64,000 nucleotides of DNA from assembly GCF_014646055.1 (NCBI RefSeq), contig NZ_BMMS01000013.1, positions 78,657-142,656 on the forward strand, given 5' to 3'. Under the pieces are notes generated by a model. That model was not told where the DNA came from and ran no database searches. It saw only the letters and a list, made by a program, of their open reading frames with translations. Below are positions 57,330 to 64,000 of this stretch, one piece after another. This DNA comes from Wenjunlia tyrosinilytica. GTDB taxonomy: Bacteria > Actinomycetota > Actinomycetes > Streptomycetales > Streptomycetaceae. Both the position numbers and the translations under genes were made by a program. How positions within the stretch are numbered: position 1 is the stretch's first letter; each line of letters begins with the position of its first letter.

Positions 57330-58730
57330 TTACCGTTGCGAACCCTCTGCACGCCGGGGCCTCTTCGGCAAGGCATGCAATGCCTCCCCTATGTCCGCCA
57401 CCTCCGTGACCGTCATGCCTGATGGGACGGGCCCCGGGTCCGGTGGAACAAGGGCCCGGGTGAAGCCCAGGCGGGCCGCTTCCGCCAGTCTGCGCTGCAC
57501 TCCCGTGACCCGGCGCACCTCCCCGGCCAGGCCCACCTCGCCGATCGCCACCAGATTCTCCGGCAGCGGGGTGTCCACGGCGGCGCTGGCCACGGCCAGC
57601 GCCATGGCCAGGTCGGCTGAGGGCTCGGTGAGCTTGACCCCGCCGACGGTGGCCGTGTAGATGTCGCGCTTCCCGATATTGATCTTGCCCCGCTCCTCCA
57701 GGACCGCCAGCACCATGGAGACCCGGGGCGACTCCAGGCCCGAGGTCGTGCGCCGGGGCGAGGGGATCTGCGAATCGACGGTGAGCGCCTGCATCTCCAC
57801 CACGAGGGGACGCCGGCCCTCCAGCGTCACGGTCAGGCAGGTGCCCGGCACGGCCTGCGAGCGCCGGGTCAGGAAGAGCCCGCTGGGGTCGGAGATCCCG
57901 GTGATCCCCTCGTCGTGCAGCTCGAAGCAGCCCACCTCGTCGGTGGCGCCGTACCGGTTCTTCACCCCGCGGATGAGCCGGAGGCGGGCATGCCGGTCGC
58001 CCTCGAAGTGCAGGACCACATCCACCAGGTGCTCCAGCAGCCGCGGCCCTGCGATCGATCCATCCTTGGTGACATGGCCCACGAGCAGGGTGGACATGCC
58101 GCGCTCCTTAGAGGCCCGGATGAGCGCGCCCGCGACCTCGCGCACCTGGGCCATGCCGCCCGGCGCCCCGTCGATCTCCGGCGAGGCGACGGTCTGCACG
58201 GAGTCGAGCACGAGCAGGGCGGGCTTGATGTCGTCGAGGTGGCCGAGGACCGCGGACAGATCGGTCTCGGCCGCCAGATAGAGATGGTCGTCGAGCGCCC
58301 CGATCCGGTCCGCCCGCATACGGACCTGGCCGGCCGACTCCTCACCGGTGATGTAGAGCGTGGGTCCCTGGGCACTGGCCGCCTTGGCCGCCACGTCCAG
58401 CAGGAGCGTGGACTTGCCGACGCCCGGCTCCCCGGCCAGCAGCACGACGGCACCCGGCACCAGGCCACCGCCGAGAACGCGGTCCAGCTCGTCCACCCCC
58501 GTGGGACGAGCTGCCACCGCCTTCCCGTCCACCTGGCCGATGGGCCGGGCGGGCGTGGTGACCCTGCCGGGTGCCGTCGTGCGAACCGCCGCCGCCACGT
58601 ACTCCTCGACGGTGCCCCAGGCCTGGCACTCCGAGCACCGGCCGAGCCACTTGGCGGTGGTCCAGCCGCACTCCGTGCAGCGGTAGGAGGGGCGGTCCTT
58701 CGAGGACGGGCGGGAGCTTCGGGCGGCCAT
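57330..58730 (-). CDS. radA: DNA repair protein RadA
   Basis: A RecA-like helicase that promotes branch migration. The 466-residue protein has an N-terminal zinc finger (CTECGWTTAKWLGRCSEC), Walker A GEPGVGKST, Walker B ALLVLDSVQT, the RadA motif as KNRYG instead of the canonical KNRFG, and a Lon-protease-like C-terminal domain (GGVKLTEPSADLAMALAVAS). The ATG is set by the leaderless promoter on the minus strand. Confidence 0.95.
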   Translation of the reverse strand: MAARSSRPSSKDRPSYRCTECGWTTAKWLGRCSECQAWGTVEEYVAAAVRTTAPGRVTTPARPIGQVDGKAVAARPTGVDELDRVLGGGLVPGAVVLLAGEPGVGKSTLLLDVAAKAASAQGPTLYITGEESAGQVRMRADRIGALDDHLYLAAETDLSAVLGHLDDIKPALLVLDSVQTVASPEIDGAPGGMAQVREVAGALIRASKERGMSTLLVGHVTKDGSIAGPRLLEHLVDVVLHFEGDRHARLRLIRGVKNRYGATDEVGCFELHDEGITGISDPSGLFLTRRSQAVPGTCLTVTLEGRRPLVVEMQALTVDSQIPSPRRTTSGLESPRVSMVLAVLEERGKINIGKRDIYTATVGGVKLTEPSADLAMALAVASAAVDTPLPENLVAIGEVGLAGEVRRVTGVQRRLAEAARLGFTRALVPPDPGPVPSGMTVTEVADIGEALHALPKRPRRAEGSQR

Positions 58731-58737
58731 GCGGCAA

Positions 58738-58743
58738 ACCGTA
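58738..58743 (-). promoter_or_regulatory. -10 box TACGGT of leaderless radA
   Basis: On the minus strand TACGGT is followed by 7 nt and the radA ATG at 58730. No Shine-Dalgarno is visible. Confidence 0.5.
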
Positions 58744-58949
58744 GCGGTAGGCACCGACATCGAGACCCGATGGGGAGGGCGGGGCACGTAGGGCGGGGCA
58801 AGGAGGGCGGGGCGCCGTATCGCCCCGCGCGGAGGGAGGTTACGCGAGTTGGCCCGAACGGGTGCCGGTGTTCGGCGGTTTCGACCAGCGCGGACACCCG
58901 AAAGGGTTAATGCGGTCCCTTGGGGATGTGACGGGTCGTGTCATGGCCC

Positions 58950-58955
58950 TAGCGT
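58950..58955 (+). promoter_or_regulatory. -10 box TAGCGT of a leaderless mRNA
   Basis: TAGCGT is followed by 7 nt and GTG 58963, which is directly followed by ATG 58966 in the same frame. Confidence 0.5.
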
Positions 58956-58962
58956 CGCCGGG

Positions 58963-60942
58963 GTGATGAGGTCCGAGACGAACCCGACCGAGGGCCCCCA
59001 GCGGCCGGACCACCGCAGGCACCGCGCCCCGTCCCGGGCGCGCGCCAAGGGCCGGACCACCCAGGCCACGGCCGTGCAGGACAAGGCGGTTCAGGGCTCC
59101 GCGGTTCAGGCTGCCGCTGTTCAGGGTGCTGCTGTTCAGGGCTCCGCGGTTCAGGGTGCTGCTGTTCAGGGCTCCGCGGTTCAGGGCTCCGCTGTTCAAG
59201 GCAAGGCGGTTCCCACCCGCACCGCCCCGATGAACACGGCGGCGCAAACGGCGGCCAGGACGGCCGCGGCGGCGGCCACGCCCTCGGAGCCCTTGGACGG
59301 GTACGCCGTGGCCCCCACGGTCCCGGCAGCCGGATCCCGGCGCCGGGCCGCCCCCCGCCCCGTGCAGCGGTTCCGCGAGCCGCAGCCGCCGCCGGAGCTC
59401 TACGAGCCCTATTTCGACGGGCTGTTCACCTACTGCCTGTCGGTGCTCTGCGATCACGACGAGGCCGCGGGCGCGCTCATGGACGTGCTCGCGGACGCCG
59501 GACGCCATCACGCCCGCCTGCGCGACCACCGCCTGCTGCGCGCCTGGCTCTACGCGCTGGCCCGTCACGCCTGCCTCCAGCGGCTGTCCTCGCGCGGTGT
59601 CAGGAAGGGCGGGAGCGGCACCGGGGGGCATACCGGCGGCGGCACGGACGGGGACCGCACGATGCCGTCCCCCGTCTCCCCCGAGGTCAGGGGGCGCCGC
59701 CGCGAGGAGCTGGCCGCGCTCGCGTGGCCGGAGGCCGCCGGCACCGCCCCGGCGCAGCGTGAGGCCCTGGAGCTCGCCGTCCGCCACGGCCTCGCCCCGC
59801 ACGAGGTGGCCGCCGTCGTGGGCCTGGAGACGGCCCAGGCCCGTGCGCTCCTCTCCCGCGCCGCCTGCGAGGTCGAGCGCACCAGGACCGCCCTGGCCGT
59901 CGCCGAGTCGGGCAGCTGCCCGGTCGTGGCGCGTCTCGCGGGGGACACCCAGGTGCTGCTGGGATCGGCACTGCGCCGTGAGCTGGTCCGGCACGTCGAC
60001 GATTGCCCCGGCTGCCGGGCCACCGCCGCGCGCGAGCTCGCCGCGGGCCCCTGGCCGGGCACCGGTACCCCCGATGTCCTCGCCGTCGTCCAGGCACCCA
60101 GGGCCGTCGCGGCGGCGGGCGGGGCGAGCGGGGCGCCGCCGGGCGGCACCTGCGCCAGGATCCAGCCGTCGAGGATGCCCTCGACGCGTTTCGACCGGCG
60201 CGGCTTCCCGCTGGACGGGAAGGACCGGGCCGCCCGCCGGGCGCAGCTGCGGCACCGCGCGGTGACCACGACGGTGGTCGCCGCGGTCGTGGCGGCCCCG
60301 GTGCTCGCCCTCTGGGCGGCGTACCGCGCGGGCACCCATGAGGGCCCCGAGCACGACACGGGGGTCTCGGCGAGCGAGAACGACTACGACAACGGCGTGG
60401 TCTACGACGGCTCGGGGCGCTCGCGCTCCACAGCCGCCCGGCACGCGGCGAGCGGCCCCGCGCAGACGACCTCGCCGGACGGCTCTTCCCGGCCCCGGCC
60501 GCAGGTGTCGCCGAGCGCGAGTGGCTCCAGGGATCCCCGGGACTCCGGTGACCCGTCGCCCAGCCCTTCCCACCCCGGTGGCGATGTCCCGGCCCCCAGC
60601 GGCTCGGGGTCGCCGGGCACGCCCGCACCCGGCAGGCTCACCGTGTCCGCGCAGCCGCAGGGCGAGGACACGGTGGTCACCCTCACCAACACCGGCGGCT
60701 CCGACCTCCCGTGGAGCGCCCGGCCCCAGGCCGAGTGGCTGACGCTCAGCCGCACCTCCGGCGTGCTCGGGCCAGGCGAGAGCATCACGGTGACGATCTC
60801 CGTCGACCACGAGCGGGAGCCCAGCGGCGAGTGGACCGGCACGGTCGTCTTCGAGCCCTCCGCAGCGGTGGTGACGGTCAAGGGCACCGGTCCCCGCCCC
60901 TCGCCCTCCGAGCCTGCGCCGAGCGAGACCCCCGCGCAGTGA
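58963..60942 (+). CDS. Sigma-70-like membrane protein with BACON domain
   Basis: A 659-residue multidomain protein. Residues 36-81 are nine AVQGS-type pentapeptide repeats. A sigma-factor-like module spans about 140-310: PYFDGLFTYCLSVLCDHDEAAGALMDVL like region 2 and ALELAVRHGLAPHEVAAVVGLETAQARALL like region 4, followed by a Cys pair in HVDDCPGCRA resembling zinc anti-sigma factors. One membrane helix lies at about 430-450, then a Ser/Pro/Gly linker, and an extracytoplasmic BACON domain (about 560-640). It may sense the envelope through the BACON end. Fusion of sigma-like and extracytoplasmic parts is unusual; whether it drives transcription is unknown. Confidence 0.75.
   Translation: MMRSETNPTEGPQRPDHRRHRAPSRARAKGRTTQATAVQDKAVQGSAVQAAAVQGAAVQGSAVQGAAVQGSAVQGSAVQGKAVPTRTAPMNTAAQTAARTAAAAATPSEPLDGYAVAPTVPAAGSRRRAAPRPVQRFREPQPPPELYEPYFDGLFTYCLSVLCDHDEAAGALMDVLADAGRHHARLRDHRLLRAWLYALARHACLQRLSSRGVRKGGSGTGGHTGGGTDGDRTMPSPVSPEVRGRRREELAALAWPEAAGTAPAQREALELAVRHGLAPHEVAAVVGLETAQARALLSRAACEVERTRTALAVAESGSCPVVARLAGDTQVLLGSALRRELVRHVDDCPGCRATAARELAAGPWPGTGTPDVLAVVQAPRAVAAAGGASGAPPGGTCARIQPSRMPSTRFDRRGFPLDGKDRAARRAQLRHRAVTTTVVAAVVAAPVLALWAAYRAGTHEGPEHDTGVSASENDYDNGVVYDGSGRSRSTAARHAASGPAQTTSPDGSSRPRPQVSPSASGSRDPRDSGDPSPSPSHPGGDVPAPSGSGSPGTPAPGRLTVSAQPQGEDTVVTLTNTGGSDLPWSARPQAEWLTLSRTSGVLGPGESITVTISVDHEREPSGEWTGTVVFEPSAAVVTVKGTGPRPSPSEPAPSETPAQ
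59071..59205. repeat. Nine 15-bp coding repeats (AVQGS)
   Basis: Units of the type GCGGTTCAGGGCTCC encode AVQDK, AVQGS, AVQAA, AVQGA, AVQGS, AVQGA, AVQGS, AVQGS and AVQGK, near the N-terminus of the sigma-like/BACON protein. The DNA identity between units is high, pointing to recent expansion. Confidence 0.85.
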
Positions 60943-61016
60943 TACCGGGGACACCGGGTCCGGCGGGCCCACCGGGCATGCCCGGCTCAGGGGCAGCGCC
61001 TCCATGCCCGGAACGG

Positions 61017-61904
61017 CTACTTCGCCCTGGCCGGCTTCCTCTTCTTGGCCGGGACCGCCGGGTTCTTGGCCGGGACCGCCGGGACCGCCGCCCCCGCCGG
61101 GACCGCCGTGCGGGCCGCGTCGTCCGGGTCCGCCGGGTGCGGGGCCACCAGCGGGAGCTCCGAGGCCAGCCGCTGCTCGCACAGCTCCGAGAGCCGTGCG
61201 TACCCGGCCTCGCCCATGAGCTCGGTCAGCTCCGGCCGGTAGGAGACGTAGACGGGCTCGCCGGAGCCGTGCGCCGACGTCGCCGAGGTGCACCACCAGT
61301 GCAGGTCGTGGCCGCCCGGCCCCCAGCCCCGCCGGTCGTACTCGGCGATCGACACCACCAGCACCCGGGTGTCGTCCGGCCGGTCCACCCATTCGTAGGT
61401 GCGGCGGATCGGCAGCTGCCAGCACACGTCGGGCTTGGTCTCCAGGGGCTCGCGCCCCTCGCTGAGGGCCAGGGTGTGCAGCGAGCAGCCGGTGCCCCCG
61501 GGAAACCCGGGGCGGTTGAGGAAGACGCAGGCACCGTCCACGAGGCGGGTGGTCCGCTCCCCGTCCTCGTTGGTCTCCACCACACCGCCGTCCTCGGCGA
61601 CGTCGTGGTACTGCCATGTCTTCGAGGTCAGGCGCGCCGCGTGCTTGAGCACCCGCTCCTCGTCCTCCTCGTCGGAGAAGTGCGCACCGAGCGTGCAGCA
61701 TCCGTCGGAGGAGCGGCCCTCTGCGATTCCTTGGCAGCCGCGGCCGAAAATGCACGCCCACCGAGACGTGAGCCAGGTCAGATCGCAGCGGAACACCTGT
61801 TCATCGTCGGCGGGATCGGGGAACTCAACCCATGCGCGGGCGAAGTCCAGGCCGGTCTCGTCGGCGGGCGGTGTCGTCGCTTTTCGCTGCTTTGCCTGTG
61901 CCAC
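61017..61904 (-). CDS. Conserved actinobacterial Cys-cluster protein
   Basis: A 295-residue cytoplasmic protein with no enzyme motif I recognise. Conserved Cys are in [23 protein letters not shown] and [11 protein letters not shown] near the N-terminus, with more in GACVFL, GTGCSLH and DVCWQLP. The set suggests a metal or iron-sulfur site, loosely like YkgJ/DUF3109-type proteins. The C-terminal 40 residues are Ala/Val/Pro/Lys-rich repeats. It lies next to ppx, a common actinobacterial neighbourhood. The start is GTG; an out-of-frame ATG lies 2 nt away. Confidence 0.7.
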   Translation of the reverse strand: MAQAKQRKATTPPADETGLDFARAWVEFPDPADDEQVFRCDLTWLTSRWACIFGRGCQGIAEGRSSDGCCTLGAHFSDEEDEERVLKHAARLTSKTWQYHDVAEDGGVVETNEDGERTTRLVDGACVFLNRPGFPGGTGCSLHTLALSEGREPLETKPDVCWQLPIRRTYEWVDRPDDTRVLVVSIAEYDRRGWGPGGHDLHWWCTSATSAHGSGEPVYVSYRPELTELMGEAGYARLSELCEQRLASELPLVAPHPADPDDAARTAVPAGAAVPAVPAKNPAVPAKKRKPARAK

Positions 61905-61974
61905 ATGGCCAGGGTAAGGGGAAGAAGTTGGTCACGGCCCTGTTGCCACGTCCGCGCGTTCGGGTGCAGCACGC

Positions 61975-61980
61975 TAGCGT
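61975..61980 (+). promoter_or_regulatory. -10 box TAGCGT of leaderless ppx, within a palindrome
   Basis: TAGCGT is followed by 7 nt and the ppx ATG at 61988. It sits inside the perfect 14-bp palindrome GCACGC-TAGCGTGC at 61969-61982, which could be an operator. Confidence 0.5.
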
Positions 61981-61987
61981 GCACGGC

Positions 61988-62926
61988 ATGCGACTCGGCG
62001 TTCTGGATGTTGGATCCAACACGGTGCACCTGCTGGTGGTCGACGCGCACGTCGGTGCGCGCCCGCTTCCGGCCTATTCGCACAAGTCGGAACTGCGGCT
62101 CGCTGAGCTGCTCGAAGAGGACGGCGCGATCCACGAGGACGGGATAGAGCGTCTCGTGCAGACGGTGGCCGAGGCCAAGCAGATCGCCGAGGACAAGGGC
62201 GTGGAGGAGATCCTCCCCTTCGCCACGTCGGCGGTGCGCGAGGCGGTCAACGGCGAGGCGGTCCTCGCCCGCGTCGAGCGCGAGACCGACATCGCCCTGC
62301 GGGTGCTGACGGGTGAGGACGAGGCGCGGCTGACCTTCCTGGCGGCCCGGCGCTGGTTCGGCTGGTCGGCCGGGCGCCTGCTGGTGCTGGACATCGGCGG
62401 GGGCTCGCTGGAAGTGGCCTGCGGTGTGGACGAGGACCCGGACGCCGCGGTGTCCCTGCCGCTGGGCGCCGGGCGGCTCACCCAGGCGCGTCTGCTCGGG
62501 GACCCGCCGCCCCCCGACGACATCCGGGCGCTGCGCAAGGAGGTCCGGGCGCAGATCGCCCGCACGGTCGCGGAGTTCTCCCGCCTCGGCGCCCCGGACA
62601 AGGCGGTCGCCACCTCGAAGACGTTCAAGCAGCTCGCCAGGATCGCCGGCGCCGCCCGTTCGGCGGATGGGCCGTATGTGCCGCGTTCGCTCACGGCCAA
62701 ATCGCTCCAGGAGTGGCTGCCCCGGCTGGCGGAGATGACCGTGGACGAGCGCTCCAGGCTCCCCGGGGTCTCCGAGGGACGGGCCCGGCAACTGCTGGCG
62801 GGAGCGCTGGTCGCGGACGCCGCCGCCGACCTGTTCGGCTGCCTGGAGCTGGAGATCTGCCCCTGGGCACTGCGTGAGGGAATCATCCTCAGGCGCATCG
62901 ACATGCTGGTCGGAAGCGGCGGGTGA
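61988..62926 (+). CDS. Exopolyphosphatase / guanosine pentaphosphatase family (Ppx/GppA)
   Basis: A 312-residue ASKHA-fold phosphatase. Motifs are [17 protein letters not shown] at 3-19, [14 protein letters not shown] near 80, and [14 protein letters not shown] near 138. It is the short form with only the two core domains, as in other actinobacteria. It may hydrolyse polyphosphate or (p)ppGpp precursors; the sequence does not decide. The start is set by the leaderless promoter. Confidence 0.9.
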   Translation: MRLGVLDVGSNTVHLLVVDAHVGARPLPAYSHKSELRLAELLEEDGAIHEDGIERLVQTVAEAKQIAEDKGVEEILPFATSAVREAVNGEAVLARVERETDIALRVLTGEDEARLTFLAARRWFGWSAGRLLVLDIGGGSLEVACGVDEDPDAAVSLPLGAGRLTQARLLGDPPPPDDIRALRKEVRAQIARTVAEFSRLGAPDKAVATSKTFKQLARIAGAARSADGPYVPRSLTAKSLQEWLPRLAEMTVDERSRLPGVSEGRARQLLAGALVADAAADLFGCLELEICPWALREGIILRRIDMLVGSGG

Positions 62927-62996
62927 GCGCCCGCGGAGGACGAGCAGGGGCCGGGGACGGCCCGCCCCGAGGGGTGAGGCGTGCCGGGCGCCCCCG

Positions 62997-63002
62997 TACG
63001 CT
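62997..63002 (+). promoter_or_regulatory. -10 box TACGCT of a leaderless mRNA
   Basis: TACGCT is followed by 7 nt and the GTG at 63010. Confidence 0.5.
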
Positions 63003-63009
63003 GTCCTCC

Positions 63010-63873
63010 GTGGCTGATCCAGCGGGGCCGGCCCAGCAGACGGCCTTCGACGGTGTCCGGCGCGCGGTGCGTGTCCCGGACGCCAGGGTCGCCCTGTCCA
63101 CGGCCTCGGTGTATCCGGAGTCCACGGCGACGGCCTTCGAGATCGCCGCCCGCCTCGGCTACGACGGTGTCGAGGTCATGGTGTGGACCGATCCGGTCAG
63201 CCAGGACATCGAGGCACTGCGACGCCTTTCGGACTACCACGGCATCCCCGTGCTGGCGGTGCACGCGCCGTGCCTGCTGATCACCCAGCGGGTGTGGTCG
63301 ACGGACCCGTGGACCAAGCTCGTCCGCGCGAAATCCGCGGCCGAGCGGCTGGGCGCCAACACCGTCGTGGTCCATCCGCCGTTCCGGTGGCAGCGCCAGT
63401 ACTCCCGTGACTTCGTGCGCGGCATCTGGCGGATGTCCAACGAGACGGATGTGCGGTTCGCCGTCGAGAACATGTACCCGTGGCGCTACCGGGACCGCGA
63501 GATGCTGGCCTACGCCCCGGACTGGGACCCGACCAACGACGACTACCGCCACTTCACCGTGGACCTGTCGCACACGGCGACGGCCCGCACGGAGGCGCTG
63601 AAGATGGTCGAGCGCATGGGGGACCGGCTGGCGCATGTGCACCTGGCCGACGGAAACGGTTCGGCGAAGGACGAGCACCTGATCCCCGGCCGCGGGACGC
63701 AGCCGTGCGCCGAGCTGCTGGAGCGGCTGGCGACGACCGGCTTCTGCGGGCACGTGGTGGTGGAGGTCAACACCCGGCGGGCGATGTCGGCCGCCGAACG
63801 CGAGGCCGACCTGGCCGAGGCGCTCGCCTACACCCGCCTGCATCTGGCCTCCGCGGCGGCACCCGCGCCCTGA
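63010..63873 (+). CDS. Xylose-isomerase-like TIM-barrel protein
   Basis: A 287-residue protein of the AP-endonuclease-2/xylose-isomerase fold. Metal-ligand segments are visible: [21 protein letters not shown] (Glu), [10 protein letters not shown] (Asp/His), [11 protein letters not shown] (His) and VVVEVNTRR (Glu). It could be a sugar-phosphate isomerase/epimerase or an endonuclease-like enzyme. The stop lies inside the first copy of the 14-bp tandem array. Confidence 0.82.
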   Translation: MADPAGPAQQTAFDGVRRAVRVPDARVALSTASVYPESTATAFEIAARLGYDGVEVMVWTDPVSQDIEALRRLSDYHGIPVLAVHAPCLLITQRVWSTDPWTKLVRAKSAAERLGANTVVVHPPFRWQRQYSRDFVRGIWRMSNETDVRFAVENMYPWRYRDREMLAYAPDWDPTNDDYRHFTVDLSHTATARTEALKMVERMGDRLAHVHLADGNGSAKDEHLIPGRGTQPCAELLERLATTGFCGHVVVEVNTRRAMSAAEREADLAEALAYTRLHLASAAAPAP

Positions 63874-64000
63874 CACCCGCGCCCTGACACCCGCGCCCTG
63901 ACACCCGCGCCCTGACACCCGCGCCCTGACACCCGCGCCCTGACACCCGCGCCCTGACACCCGCGCCCTGACACCCGCGCCCTGACACCCGCGCCCTGAC
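63861..64000. repeat. Ten perfect 14-bp tandem repeats running off the window edge
   Basis: The unit ACCCGCGCCCTGAC is repeated exactly ten times from 63861 to 64000 without a mismatch and may continue. The first copy encodes the last residues and stop of the isomerase-like gene (Ala-Pro-stop), so copies 2-10 each carry a TGA. Confidence 0.97.

Noticed and set aside
63767..63988. Minus-strand repeat protein (Val-Arg-Ala-Arg-Val-Ser repeats)
   Set aside because: It arises from the 14-bp tandem array read on the opposite strand of a real gene; there is no promoter or conserved domain within the window.

Overview
The window is high-GC actinobacterial chromosome, almost certainly Streptomyces or a close relative. 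The gene order tilS-hpt-ftsH-folE-folP-folB-folK, panC-nadB-nadC-coaX-lysS-lsr2-clpC and sigE-cseA-cseB-cseC-mutY-disA-radA is the streptomycete core arrangement. GTG starts, 1-8 bp gene overlaps, a second nuoD and a SigE/Cse envelope-stress operon agree with this. No rRNA, tRNA, insertion sequence, integrase or CRISPR array was found. Layout: 0-10.7 kb holds a truncated PBP4-type carboxypeptidase, a zinc metalloprotease, tilS, hpt, ftsH and the folate genes. 10.8-14.7 kb is a glycine betaine/choline-type ABC importer. 15-20.3 kb has a coiled-coil membrane protein, nuoD2, two PH-domain membrane proteins and a MidA/NDUFAF7-family methyltransferase. 20.3-22.3 kb is a NarL-type two-component system. 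22.4-28.1 kb is a coenzyme A and NAD biosynthesis operon. 28.3-36.4 kb carries lysS, small regulators, lsr2 and clpC. 36.5-50.3 kb is the most accessory part: two trypsin-NACHT-LRR proteins around a Trypco2 protein, an SDR protein, an M23 peptidase, a PAS-GAF-SpoIIE phosphatase and a TetR/MFS efflux pair. 50.5-64 kb returns to core genes: cseC-cseB-cseA-sigE, mutY, disA-radA, a sigma-like/BACON membrane protein, ppx and a TIM-barrel isomerase-like protein.

The best candidate for an incompletely described system is the minus-strand cassette at 36533-43358. Two large paralogues each carry an apparently intact serine-protease triad, a NACHT ATPase with P-loop and Walker B, and leucine-rich repeats. 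Between them lies a small Trypco2 (trypsin co-occurring) protein. This resembles a bacterial NLR-like switch with a built-in protease, and it sits directly behind clpC.

Other signals include at least 13 genes whose start codon lies 6-7 nt after a TANNNT -10 box, the geometry of leaderless mRNAs. A hairpin between the ftsH Shine-Dalgarno and its start codon would restore normal spacing. The coaX 5' end is repeated in tandem with a 104-bp period. NuoD2 has Trp where complex I has its quinone-binding Tyr, and it lies near a homologue of the methyltransferase that modifies this subunit in mitochondria. Short perfect tandem duplications recur at gene ends, and ten copies of a 14-bp unit run off the right edge of the window.
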